The notes under the pieces were generated by a model. That model saw nothing but the letters and a program-made list of their open reading frames with translations. It did not search any database and had not been told where the DNA came from. Source: Gerris lacustris (taxonomy: Eukaryota > Arthropoda > Insecta > Hemiptera > Gerridae). From it: DNA of 64,000 nt. Positions 36,021-47,823 of this stretch are shown here, one piece after another (positions within the stretch are counted from its first letter, which is position 1; every line of letters begins with the position of its first letter). A program made the position numbers and the translations under genes. Location of the stretch: the NCBI GenBank assembly GCA_951217055.1, contig OX578282.1, positions 42,708,329-42,772,328 on the forward strand, given 5' to 3'.

Positions 36021-38145
36021 AGGGTAGAAAATTAATTAAATTCGATAAGAATGGTTTGTAGAAAACTAACATCAGTATATCAGTATGCGATAGGACGCGC
36101 GAGGAAGATACGAGCTACAATAATAATTGGAAGACTATAACATTTATGATTTGATTTAATTTAAAATTTCTAAATCTTATAAATTGCGTAAATTTCTCAT
36201 TAGCTTTCACATTACTATCTTTACCGTAAACTTTAAACAGCTTTTCATGATATTATATCATGCTGGTTTATGATGCTACATTTGCGAAATATTGTAAAAA
36301 TAATAATAAATCTATCTAATAACGTTATCACAAAAGAAATTAAACTAATTATAACGATTTTGTCGTTTTTACTTTTTCTTATCAGAAGTTTTTATTTTGA
36401 AATAATAGGTTTTTTATTTTATTTTTTTTTTTTTTTTACAAAAAAATGATAACAGAACTCGACTGTTTTGTATTTTGTGGGATATAGAGTAGTGTGTTAA
36501 TAGCCCGTATATGTATAGTTTTTTCGGAGAAGGGAGATTTTTACAAAGAAGCAAGCAATTATCTATTACCTAACATTAGGTTTCTCTCAGGCGTGTTTAT
36601 CTAACTATAAACCGCGTTTATATTATCCTATCCAATCCAGTGTGCACGCAGTCTGTAGCCGCTGGGAACTATTCTATCACTGGAATTGTAATCTACTTGT
36701 CCAGTTTGGAATCTTAAATGAAAATGCGTTAGAAAAAAAAAAATTCAATGTAGTCGTGAGTTTTTCGTTCAACTACAAAGAATTAGATTTACCTCTCAAT
36801 GATGTAGTCAATCTTTTCTCAGGATGGTTTGAAATGGATAACTTACTTTGAAATGATTTGATTTTTAATAATTTCCATAATAAAATTACCTACCCCCCAA
36901 AGGATCACCAAAAAGGGTTTAAACTCTCAAATTAAGGATTAATAAATAATGCACACAAATCAAAATGAGGCTATAATATATAATAATATATAATAAAAGT
37001 TTAAAAAATTAAAACCCTAAAAAAGGCCAAATTTCTCAAGAAATTTCTACAAAAAGTATAAAGAAGGGTACAAAAAAAATTTTGTTTTTTATAAGTAAAA
37101 TGAGACAATCTGTTGAGGAAAATTCGAGTGATTACTGTAGCAAGGGACTTTAGTTAGGTAGTATTAACAGTCATTTAAATGTGGATGCTTTCGCCAGTTG
37201 ATTACTACGATAAAATATTATCAATAATTACCACTAAGCAAATCACAGCGGTTAAGGAAAAAATGAATACATGATCTTAAGTTTAGATAAATAAATGAGA
37301 CTACATTAGCTAAGTGATCACTATGGTAAATGGAAATCAATACACGGTTTCCTTTATTTACCAAACTTCAGCCAGATGATCGGAAGTAAAGTATCCAATG
37401 TAGGGTTCTGTGTAGCAATACATAAACTTTGTTTTATGTATTGTTGTTCTATCCTTTCTATTGAAATACTCTTTATAGAGTTGTAGAAAGAAGTTACTCT
37501 CTATAGAGTAACTTTAGAAGTAAAGTGTAGGGCCTACCAGATCATTAAATTATCATTTATAAATTTCTTTATGGTTAAATAACCAAACAAAAATATATCA
37601 ATTATATTTTTAGGGTTTAATGGAAAAATGTGTTCCTTTCCCAAAGAGTTATTTTGTTTCTTCTTGCGGTTAACTTACTTTAAAAAATATGCGAGTAATT
37701 AATTTTACTTAATGATAAGCAAGAACAGTTTTTCCACTAATTCTACAGTAAATAAGTACAAATTAAGAGTAAACGAACACCTTTTACCTTTCTACTGTAT
37801 TAAAAAATGAATTTAATTTGAAATCCACTGGAATAATATAATTTATAACTTAAAAAATATATTAAAAGAGATCCACATATTATAAGATTTAGTATATTAA
37901 GTCTTTGTTCACAACTTCTCAACCTTGAAATTAATTTAATAAACAGTAAATAATAACAAGGAAATACTACCATAATGAAGTTAAACCATGGCGTAGGTTG
38001 ATGTCAGTTCATTCGATGTTGACAGTTCATCTGAAGAATTCATCATAGGTTCATATTCTTCTCTTTATAATAATTCAAGGTTCATCCTATTGTAATTTCT
38101 ATTCCCGTTTGAATCAAATCTTCACGACTCTAGATGTTGAATGAT
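36021..38145. other. AT-rich stretch
   Basis: A 69-codon plus frame (36642-36851) has no motif. No repeat was recognised. Confidence 0.35.
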
Positions 38146-38262
38146 GTTATTTAGAATTCGTGTTGATTGATAGCTTTGATGAGACCAAAAGATGTTTTGT
38201 ACGTCTAGAGTGAATACTATGAATAGAAGTCTACAAGAACGGTCACCTTGGGGAACTCCAAT
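38146..38262 (-). pseudogene. Relic of a non-LTR-type reverse transcriptase
   Basis: On the minus strand a 39-codon frame begins directly after a TAG and reads IGVPQGDRSCRLLFIVFTLD before decaying. G-V-P-Q-G-x-x-x-S-x-x-L-F is the conserved block of reverse transcriptases of non-LTR retrotransposons, which usually reads GVPQG-x-x-LSP-x-LF. The SP pair has become CR, and stops bound the frame on both sides. No convincing F/Y-A-D-D motif follows. The reading is a short, inactive fragment of an old LINE-like element. Confidence 0.5.
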
Positions 38263-40912
38263 CTAATTTTATTTGTTACGTTCTTACTGTTAAATTATGA
38301 AATAATATAATAACTAAATTATCCATTCAGTATTACGTAATAGAGGACTTATAATGAAATATTCTAGGCATAATTTGAGATTTTTATTTAGATTTTTTAT
38401 TGTTACTTAATAAATAAATCAGTTAAGTTAATATTGGTACCGGATTTCTTATTTAATCGTACTTATAATCCTTTTTTTTCTTGTTAGAGTTTTATAAACA
38501 ATAATTTGATGTATTCACTGAAATATCTCGAATAGCTACCACTGACTAAACCAACTCATTATGTTAGATGGGCTGCTTTGTTATTTCAAAGTAATTTCAA
38601 ATTACGTGAAGAGACAGTTTGTATTATTCCTCCAACTTATAATGGATATAAGACTCGATTAAAATTCTCTTTACTATTATTATTTTCTTAAACAGGAGTT
38701 GTATTATGTATACTTAATTTTATTTTTAAAGCAATTTAAAATTAATAATAATGTTAGCGAAAACATATCTGACTAGAATTATTTACTAATTTTAAACATT
38801 GCTGTTAACCGGGGTTACGCCTCACATGCGGGTTGCACGTGAAATGTCTCTTCGGACTTAATCTTTAAAAATCCACAGAAATAAAACACAAAAATATTGG
38901 GGATATATTTATTAGCTTATAACTGTAAAAAGTATTTACAGAAATTTTTTGACATAAAATACTTATGGTATATAAATATTAAGACTTGAAAACCAACAAT
39001 TATTATAAGTCCATATGTACCAACACCACTCACTCATCCACCATAGTATCTCTGGAGATACTGTGAAGGCAGCATTTGTTGTAGAGCTGAAATTTTGCTT
39101 GGAGGTTCCTCTTACTCTTTGGGTGCACGCTAAGAAATCATTTTAAAAAAGTCCGTCAGTCGTCGCTTGGGAAGTCACGTGTAGCCAAAACTACTGAGCT
39201 CATTCCGTTTAAATGTTTTATTTGGTTACTATGAAATTTCCTATTCCTGTAATAATCCTATTCCTATAAGTTCCTATTGGCTGTTCTTTTCTGCAACCAA
39301 ATACAAAACATTGTATTTTCTACAATAAAAGTGTACAATGTATTGTATAATATATACAATAACATTGTATAATTTGGATGCCCTTTTAAAATGATGGTCC
39401 TAAAAAAATGATGGTCCTTTAAGTCTGTATTTGTATTAAATAAATACAAGGTCATCAATCAAAAGAAATCTCAAAGTAACTTTTATAAAATAGTTATAAA
39501 AGAGTTTTAACATAAAATATTTCAACTATTTGACGTTTGTGTTACACTAAACGAACTTGAACTGCGACCGATACTACCAATGATATTTATTCATGAGAGA
39601 TGATTGTCGTTTCTATTTTCCTATTCATTCTACCTGACCCTGAGCATTTAACTGTTATTCAGTTTGTCTTCATTAGTCTTCCGTCAAGCATTTTTTAAAT
39701 AGTTCATTGATTCACCAACCAAACTTATCTTTTGACAGCTTGTTCTCCTTAAAAAATGTTTCTAGACTAAGAAAAAACATTCATCTTCATATCGTTAGAT
39801 TTCATTTCACGTAGTTAACTTCGTTTGAATCTGCTTAGGTAATTTTAAGTTCTACATATTCTTAAGTTCTATCATTTGACGCTACTCCTTCGTATATATT
39901 TTTTTTTTATCGAAATAAAGGTTTCTCTGAAGAATCATCTGTCATTTAATTTAATTTTTTTTTTCTTCGATTCCTTTCTATGTATTTTAAATTAACAACA
40001 GACCAGTCATGAACCATCACTTAATGCGCAAATTTTCAAATAAATGTGCGTATTATTGGCTTATGATAATATAGGAAAATTTTGGTTTAGAATTTGGATG
40101 GGTGAAAAAAATTGGTACACAGAGGTACGGGGTACAAAAGTCAAAATAGTATATACCCATCAAGATGTATGTCGTTGGAAAGCTCTTTAAGAGTGCAGTA
40201 CGCTTATGTACGCGTATGTGTTATGTACGCTTTTGTCATATTTTCATAAATGAGGGGGTAAAATAGAAAAAATCACGTTTTTATGCCTGCATTATCAAAA
40301 TTTGACACCTAAATGGACTCTACTGGACTCTATGGACTAAGAATGGTTTAAAACGGATTTCCATGGAGAAAATTTTCAAAAATTCACATTACAAACATTT
40401 TGAAGCCATTCCAATAGATTAATTTTCTTCGAAAATTTTCTAATATATATTTTTTATCTATATACTTGTTTAAATTTCTTACTTTTTAACAGATTATACA
40501 TAAATAGAAAGTATTTTGATGGCAGAAAATTCCATTTTGAATTTTTCATCATTTACACGTTTTATGGTCCAAAAAATGTGGTTTTTTTTTAAGAAAAAGA
40601 TATCTCTTTCTTACAAAATCCTGAACTGGTTTTCTATATCTTTAAATAATGTACTGATTTTAGTACAATGCAGTATATATATTCAGAAATATCAGCTTTA
40701 AGTGACGAGGATTAATTACATGATTTTAGTTAGTTAAAGATTTTTTAACTGATGTATATTTTATTATTAAATAAATTTCAAATAATTTCAAATTACTAAG
40801 CTACTCGAAGAACTCTGGTTGATAAACTATAAAATAATCAATATTTATCCAATCGCAGACATAACTTAGAAGAGGTTCTATTTAATTTCACAAAAGGTCT
40901 TATGAAAAAAAT
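38263..40912. other. AT-rich stretch
   Basis: A small GC-richer patch near 38810-38850 (GGTTACGCCTCACATGCGGG) was not identified. No gene was supported. Confidence 0.35.
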
Positions 40913-41150
40913 GGATCCGATATGCATCTAATTTTGTCAATTTTAAATTAAAGGCAAACTAAATTGCAAGGCTTTTCTTTAGTCTGTTACTCCCCTTATA
41001 AAAATATAAGCGTGATTCCTTTGTCCAAAAGTATAATGGACTAAACATACATTTGTCGACAAAGGAATGTAACAATAATTATATCCATTTATATTCTAAA
41101 TAAAGAAAAAAACAAAAAAAAAAACATGAGGGGTAACAATCTGAAGAAGT
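40913..41150 (+). mobile_element. Small MITE (family F) with shared upstream flank
   Basis: CTTTTCTTTAGTCTGTTACT near 40974 is inverted at the right end as AGTAACAATC-type sequence (GGGGTAACAATCTGAAGAAG, to 41150). The 60 bp upstream (ATGCATCTAATTTTGTCAAT...) is also present upstream of the related segment at 43185-43230, so the repeated unit is larger than the MITE itself. Confidence 0.6.
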
Positions 41151-42964
41151 ACTAAATGCAATTGCAATCACATATTCGTTACATAAAAGTGCAATCTATT
41201 AACACTTATACTTGCAGACAATGAATTCTTAATGCTCGAGAAATTCATTGTTTACTGGCGCCAGTATGAACTTGAAGTATACGATAATACTTCCTTCCCA
41301 AATCAAGTGATTACATCACTTATTTTATCATTTCCAAGCTCTGAAGAAGGAAACGTTTTTGTAATTCATCAAAAATATCATTTGTCCTTTTTTCACGTTC
41401 GTATAGAACGCAGGAGGTCATAAAAGGTCAGACTTTAATTCATAAATAAGATAAATAAATAGATATTCATATTTACACATTTCTTTAAAATCGGTGTTAA
41501 TAGACATATAAAACCGTGAAAATGAATTATTTATTGCTCATATTAGATATATTTAAGGTGTTCATTTTATTTATTTATTTGTTTATCTAATATTTATATT
41601 AAGCAATTATTTTCAATGTTATTCCTTATTTATTTTATTTTTTTATTTTTTTGTACATTGTAAGTATATAGTAGTTATTTTTATTTTTATTTCATTCAGT
41701 TTTTTCTTTAGCATAAATTTATTAATATAATTATAATCTAATGTGTAATAAATCATTAATAAAACGAATATACTGCAGGGTCTCAGTTCTTTGATAATTA
41801 AAATAAAGTAAAATATATATATATATTTTAAAAATATATTTGTTAATTGAATAAATAAATGAGGTCTGAAAATGCCGGGTACTTCAGCTAATAATAAAGA
41901 AAAATAAGAAATAATTATAAGAAATAGCGTATACTTTTTTTTACATTTGTTAAATTATTGGCTATTTATCTGGAGATACAAATAATTATTTTTATCATTA
42001 AATAGAGAGGGAGGAAAATTAAAAATAAAATTATACCTCAACAACGAGAACCGAACCCCGTATTCCTGCATTTACAGTTTATACTGCAAAGTTTAGAACT
42101 TTCCTCTATTGTAGCGCAGTGTTTTAAGTATTAGATGTAAATGCACTCGGGGTTTGATTCCAGTGTTTTTCAGCTCGTCCTCCCTTAATCCAGTTATTAC
42201 TTTTATTATATTATTATAATTTCTCTATAAAAAAGGGTTTCATAATAATACTCGAACGTTCGGTTTTATGGGTCGTTTAATTTGATTAATTTATATTTAG
42301 CGAATATCCGGTGGAAGTTACAGTAATCATTCCGCCTTAATAGCTGTAATCATTTTAAAATTAGTGTGAAATTAAACCTGCCCTAATTCACCCTACTTTC
42401 GTCTCATATATTTTGTTTCTGCAAAGAAGGAAATGCAGTTAATCATTTTATGTAGTTAATTTGCAGTTTTGTAAATTAAAAATAGGGAAAATGTCTTTTA
42501 TATTAGTTTTTAATTATGTTATTTTAATTATTTTTCGTTTAATATTATTGACTGATTGCTCAATCATAGAACCTTAACTAAAATGTAATAATAGTTAAAT
42601 TAAACTATGTATATTAAATAATAAAATAGTAATTAAAAAAATAGGATAATTAAAATGAATTAATTATTATTATTATTTTTTTTTTTTTAAAAACTGGTGT
42701 ACTCGTATTGACAAAAAAAGATTAAATTTATAGCTAAAGAAAATCTTGCTACACATTTCTTGATGCAAATAAAAATATCCGACAAAGTTGCTCTGCGTAT
42801 ATATTTATTTTGCGATTATTCTATTCTCAAAATCAATCAGCTTCACCCTGAAGCGAGCTCTCCTTCTTTCTTCTCTCCAATCTTTTTTTTAGCATTTCCA
42901 TAGAAAAGTCTCCACATTTCCCTTCCTCTTACTGTGGTCCAAAAAAGTTCTGGATATGAATTAC
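41151..42964. other. AT-rich stretch with one tRNA-like T arm
   Basis: At 42110-42175, 'gtagcgcagtg' and later CTCGGGGTTTGATTCCAGTG look like box A and box B of a degenerate tRNA-derived sequence. The stretch 42045-42062 carries an inverted T-arm-like piece. No coding feature was supported. Confidence 0.35.
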
Positions 42965-43565
42965 TTTATAATGTTTCAGATTGAACCTATTCTGGCATTT
43001 AATGAAACAAACATTGTATTGACCCATGAATCAGTTCATTATTTTCTAGATTGAACCTATTAATCTTTGGTATTTAATGAAGCAAACAATGTACTGCCTC
43101 ATGAATCAGTTCATCTCTTTTCAGATTTAGCATATTAATCTCTGATAATTAATGAAACAAAGGATCAATGAATCATCCGATATATGCATCTAATTTTGGT
43201 AATTTCAAATTAAAGACAAACTAAATTGCAAGTCTTTTCTTTAGTCTGTTACTCCCCTTATAAAAAACAAAAGTGTGATTCCCTTGTCCCAAAGTACATT
43301 GGACTAAACATCCCTACTATTGTACTAGCCCATGAATCAGTTCATCTTAGTTCGTCTGTTACTTCCCTTATAAAAACAAATGTGATTTCTTTGTCCCAAA
43401 GACAATTGGACTAAACATCCCTACTACTGTACTAGCCCATGAATCAGTTCATCTTAGTTCGTCTGTTACTTCCCTTATAAATGTGATTTCTTTGTTCCAA
43501 ATTACAATGGACTAGACATCCCTACTACTGCACTCGACCATGAATCAGTTCATTTCTTTCCAGAT
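42965..43565 (+). repeat. Tandem array built from family F sequence
   Basis: CCATGAATCAGTTCAT (or its core) recurs at about 43024, 43099, 43330, 43437 and 43538. The later units, about 100-107 bp, each include CGTCTGTTACTTCCCTTATA, 'gtgatttctttgt', 'ggactaaacatccctacta'. That is the left half of the family F MITE plus flank, repeated in tandem. The 62-codon frame 43226-43414 is part of the array. Confidence 0.75.
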
Positions 43566-44974
43566 TAGACATGAAACTACAGCCATTGCTACCTCTGACT
43601 GATTCAAAGATTTTCCTCAAAATTATGCGTTAGAAAGCTAAATCACAATATATAATATATAGTCCAGCACTCTGAGCTATAGAATGCGTCTATATTATTT
43701 AATGCCTTTCTTAAAACTTGATTGATAAGTCTGTTATGAAACAAAAAAATTGTTGAAAATAATAATAACTTAATTATTAGCAATTAAAAAAAAAATGAAA
43801 TGTATGAAATATGGTTTTCCAACAACATATTGGATAATTTCTAGTTATGATCAAATTTTGGCAATGCATTTCTTAAAATTGAAAAGTATTTTATATAATT
43901 TTGTGGATAATTCCTAGTTATGATCAAATTTTGACAATGAATTTCTTAAAATTAAAAAGTATTCTTTTAGAAGTTAATATGAAAAGACACTGTGTGTCCT
44001 TCATTCCAATTACTTTAAGTAGATCTGACAAACTTATAGATATGGGCTAACTATGAGTATTAGATTGAAAAGAACCCATATCTCTGAACTGAACTCCAAT
44101 TTCACAAACGTTTAGTTACAGTATGTTACAGTTTTTAAATGTACTTTCGTAGTCTTTAATAATAAATTAACGGTCAACAATTGTTTATATAGTTCACAAT
44201 TCCATTCGAGAATAAAGTTCGCATGTTCTTAGACTGACATGTGAATGCATCTATTGTTTCATGTGAATACAAAAAAACACGGAAATATTTTCCTAAACTT
44301 TAAATTCTTAATTTCATACCATTATAAATAGATCGCCTTGTTCCTTATTATTATCTTATATTTGTAATACAAAGATAAACAAAGAAAATGTATTTTTATT
44401 TGATTATTTACCTTCTACAAACTCTCAAGCATTCTACTTGAAAAATAAGAGAAAAGAAACAATGATAGAAAGTTTACTTCCGAAAATCTATTACTAGTTT
44501 TTCCAGATCCTGGATTGTAAACGTTCTGTGATTCCTATTGTTTGAAAACTCATGCTAAGGAAGACAATGTTGTTTGATTTCGTATTTTTCTAAAGAACTT
44601 GTGCTTTTCCGTGCGATATCTATTTTCTACTTTTTTTTTAAGGAAACGAAGAGATCGATTTAACGATCGTTAAATTTTTAATTCTTTTGTTTTTCTTGTT
44701 AGAACAAAAGTTGTTTAAACTTAATTTATCATTTAGTTAAACTTCTTATTTGTTCCAAATTCTGCAACATTCTTTTAAAGTAATAAATTATTAAGTTTAA
44801 AAAGAAGCATTAACTTTATACAAACTTTCTAGAATGATAGTTTATCCATTTTAATTTACATTGACTTGTTACTGTTTACTTTGATTTATTATTTAGAGCT
44901 GTTTACATGTAAATTGGAACTTCAATGAAAGTAAATTTATTTTTCTTTAAAACAATTTTCAGTTTTGCTTTCAA
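43566..44974. other. AT-rich stretch with a short duplication
   Basis: The block 'ttctagttatgatcaaattttggcaatg' at about 43840 recurs at about 43911, a local direct repeat of about 70 bp period. No gene was supported. Confidence 0.4.
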
Positions 44975-45340
44975 GCTTCTGTCGTGGGTGTCTTTCTGTC
45001 GTTAAACATTTTTGTGAATCAATATACCTTAAAAACTATTCGTCCGAATTAAATAAAATTTTTCGTAGAATTAAATAAAATTGAATGGTAGTTATAATTA
45101 ATCTACTATTGGTCCCATATTAATTTAAATCTTCTGCGCCTACTGCGTCCTGCAGCATGCGCACAAACTTGTACATATTCATTAACAACGATATCTCTAA
45201 AAGTGATAACCCGATTTTGAAAAAATTTGGATGGTTTCTGTCGAAAGTAGTCCATAGATTGTACCATACTATACTTTCGTAATTTAAACCGTATGCGCTC
45301 AAATTTAAGTGGGTCATACTGGAAAACTAAACAGACCTAA
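44975..45340 (+). repeat. Family A, left half, degenerate
   Basis: Contains 'gtgtctttctgtcg', 'tctactattggtcccatatta', 'ctgcgcctactgcg' and 'aacccgattttgaaaaaatttggatgg' in family A order. The terminal hairpin is poorly preserved. Confidence 0.55.
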
Positions 45341-45425
45341 ATCTTATGTGATTACTCCAATAATAGAACTAAAAGATATAGTATAAAATAAATAATATAA
45401 TTACGACTAGAGAGGTTCACAGGAA

Positions 45426-45493
45426 GTAACACAACAGTATTGTCACCAAAATTTTGTGGACACAAAATTATGGTGCCAATATTGTTGAGTTAC
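45426..45493. repeat. Near-perfect palindrome, 33-bp arms
   Basis: Arm 45426-45458 begins GTAACACAACAGTATTGTCA. Its partner 45461-45493 reads in reverse as GTAACTCAACAATATTGGCA. There are four mismatches over 33 bp and a 2-bp centre. It belongs to the repeat shared with 19965-20075. Confidence 0.85.
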
Positions 45494-45971
45494 TTTCTAT
45501 TAACTTCAATAGTCATAATTATGAAGTGGTATCACAAAAATCTCAGTCAAAACAACCAATATTTTGTAAATAATATATGTACAATACAAAAGTATACAAT
45601 AAAATGGATCATAGTTTTCACCGAGAGGAATAACATGCAATGAAGCATTATGTATTCTTTAATCAATTTCTATATGTGTGTTTAGAGTATATTTTACAAA
45701 CATGGTGAGGTCAAGAAACTGTTGATATTGCGATATACTCGTATATCCTGCATAATTTCATTTTCAAGATGGTGTTCAAGCTCTTTCAGTGAACGCTCTT
45801 ATTAATAAATCGTCATCTCTGAACTTGTTTTTTATTTCCATCCTTATATACCACCTGAATATTTAACTAAATTACCCTTAAATAATTTAATTAATTACAA
45901 AAAAAATCGGATTTCTTTTTACTAACTTCTGCTTTCATGGCAATAATTATCAAAGATAGTTACTACACTGT

Positions 45972-46325
45972 AAAGCTACTGCACTTTATAAGTGTAGCTA
46001 CTACCGATTTTACGTGTAGCTACTACCGGTGTATAAGTGTAGCTACTAACGGTTTTAAGTGTAGCTATTACTACTACAGGTGTATAAGTGTAGCTACTAC
46101 CGATTTTACGTGTAGCTACTACCGGTGTATAAGTGTAGCTACTAACGGTTTTAAGTGTAGCTATTACTACTACAGGTGTATAAGTGTAGCTACTACCGAT
46201 TTTAAGTGTAGCTACTACCGGTGTATAAGTGTAGCTACTAACGGCTGTAAGCGTAGCTACTACTACTGCATCAGGTGTATAAGTGTAGCTATACTACCGA
46301 TTTTAAGTGTAGCTACTACACTGCA
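45972..46325 (+). repeat. Minisatellite with 96-bp higher-order unit
   Basis: Basic units of about 20-26 bp (AGTGTAGCTACTACCG plus GTGTATA or ATTTTA) are organised into a 96-bp higher-order unit. Copies begin at 45991, 46087 and 46183. Because 96 is a multiple of three, a 138-codon frame survives (45937-46353) with CISVATTDF-type repeats. I regard that frame as an artefact. The array ends about 80 bp before the candidate exon at 46406. Confidence 0.93.
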
Positions 46326-46405
46326 AAGATATATGTTTCAATTTTATATTTAATTATGCATAAAAATCAAACTTTTATTCATTTATTGGATTTATTTCTG
46401 TTTAG

Positions 46406-46525
46406 GATGTTGTCAGGAGTGTGTCTGGGTCTGCAGACAGGTGACGAGTGCGCTCTCAGACTCGACGGAGGATCGAGGCATTCACCGTTCGACTATCATA
46501 TCAACTCACTTAGAGGAGGACCGTT
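46406..46525 (+). CDS. Candidate internal coding exon (120 bp), protein unknown
   Basis: This is the best exon candidate in the window. The acceptor is a T-rich tract ending 'tttatttctgtttag', and the donor is GACCGTT|GTAAGT, a near-consensus 5' splice site. The 120 bp are clearly GC-richer than the flanks. In the preferred frame one base completes a codon, followed by MLSGVCLGLQTGDECALRLD and then GGSRHSPFDYHINSLRGGP, leaving two bases (TT). Another frame is also open (CCQECVWVCRQV...), the third has a TGA. The preferred frame joins the candidates at 28875 and 62476 in phase. As a symmetric exon it could be skipped without a frameshift. I do not recognise the protein family. Confidence 0.55.
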
Positions 46526-47062
46526 GTAAGTAAAATATGTTACATTTTAAAATAAAATATGTATATAATAATTATTGTATAGATAAGCAGTGGAATAATT
46601 TCATTAGGACAATGACAGCAGCTTCCACTGCTATAATATTAGCTTTGAGTCGGCCATGATGGATATTGCTTAACGCGAGTAAACAGGAAACTTTCACGAC
46701 AGTACTATTGAGGTGACTGGTGTGATAGATCAATCGTGAGAGTACTATTACCGTGTAAACAAGACATTACTTGTTTGTTTTCGTTATTAAAAATCATTAT
46801 AAGAATAAAGGCCAAGGGCACTGATTTTGTAGAGAATTGTAAATACTGTCCTCCAAAAAAAAACTTGCTGTTTGCATTATCAGAGAAGATTTAGGCATAT
46901 TCATATGATACAATAAAAACCTCCAATTTTTGTCAAATAGTTAAAGTAAAGTACAATAAGTTTTTCAAAAAGTTTGAATTTAGTAATTAAAAGATAAACT
47001 ATTGTACTCTACAGTTTCTGTTCTAATTCCAATTTTTGTCATTCACGTTTCTTTTATTATAC
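46526..47062. other. Intron-like AT-rich stretch
   Basis: Begins with the GTAAGT donor of the candidate exon at 46406. No further feature was supported. Confidence 0.35.
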
Positions 47063-47560
47063 TTATTGCTTCCGAGCTTACCGAAGGTAACAAAAGCATT
47101 GTGTTCACTTTTGAGAACGAAAAAGTATTATGTCTCCGATTTTAAAAATTCCAAGACAGAAATCCGTTTCAGACATCAGGGAACAATTTTGGTTCCGTGT
47201 CTGTCTGTCTGGCGGTCGGTCTGTGTGTCCGCGAATCCTGAAACGTGCGACGATAACATAAGTAAATGTCGACCGACTTTGATGAAATTTGGTAGACATG
47301 TTTATTTTACCAATGCCCAGGACGAGTTCGTTGGACAATGTTATCCGTTCAAGCGTTCACGCGCAACGCTCGCGTAAACGTGAACTTCAAATTTAAAATT
47401 GGAATTTAAGGTCGGGAAAAAATTCTAACTTCATCTATTTAATCAGACAACAAATTTTTTCAATTACAATTTTTTAGTTAAACCATCAGCGACACCGCAA
47501 TGAAGTTTTAAAGATCGCTAAAAACTATTAATAGTTTTTACACAATAAACAATTTATTAA
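47063..47560 (+). repeat. Family A copy sharing a 0.5-kb variant with 48851
   Basis: Starts TTGCTTCCGAGCTTACCGAA and continues with TCTGTCTGTCTGGCGGTCGG, 'cgcgaatcctgaaacgtgcgacgat' and GCGTTCACGCGCAACGCTCG, a short GC palindrome. It is very close to 48851-49340. No right terminus is visible. The 113-codon frame 47036-47377 lies wholly in the repeat. Confidence 0.75.
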
Positions 47561-47569
47561 TAAAGTGGA

Positions 47570-47823
47570 CTTCTTTAGATTGTTACTCCCCTATGTTGTT
47601 TAAGAATATAAATGAGTTTGACTAAATAACTATAAAGAAAAAGGGATGTTTATTGATGTACAATGTACTTTTTAGTGATGTCCAATGTACTTTTGGACAA
47701 AGGAATATCACACTTCTGTTTTTACAAGGGGAGTAACAGTCTAAAGAAGAACATCCCGTACACCTTCTTTACATTGTTACTCCCCTCTAATTTTTTTATA
47801 AAGGGAGTAACAATCTAAAGAAG
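47570..47823. mobile_element. Two adjacent family F MITE copies
   Basis: CTTCTTTAGATTGTTACTCC at 47570 is inverted at 47729-47749, making a copy of about 180 bp. A second pair, CTTCTTTACATTGTTACTCC from 47764 and its inverse ending at 47823, makes a copy of about 60 bp. The larger copy shares 'caaaggaat' and 'gtccaatgtac' with the copies at 40.9 and 43.2 kb. Confidence 0.75.

Noticed and set aside
45937..46353. 138-codon frame with CISVATTDF repeats
   Set aside because: It is the translation of the 96-bp higher-order minisatellite, whose period is a multiple of three.
47036..47377. 113-codon plus frame
   Set aside because: Lies inside a family A copy; the nearly identical copy at 48851 keeps only a shorter frame.
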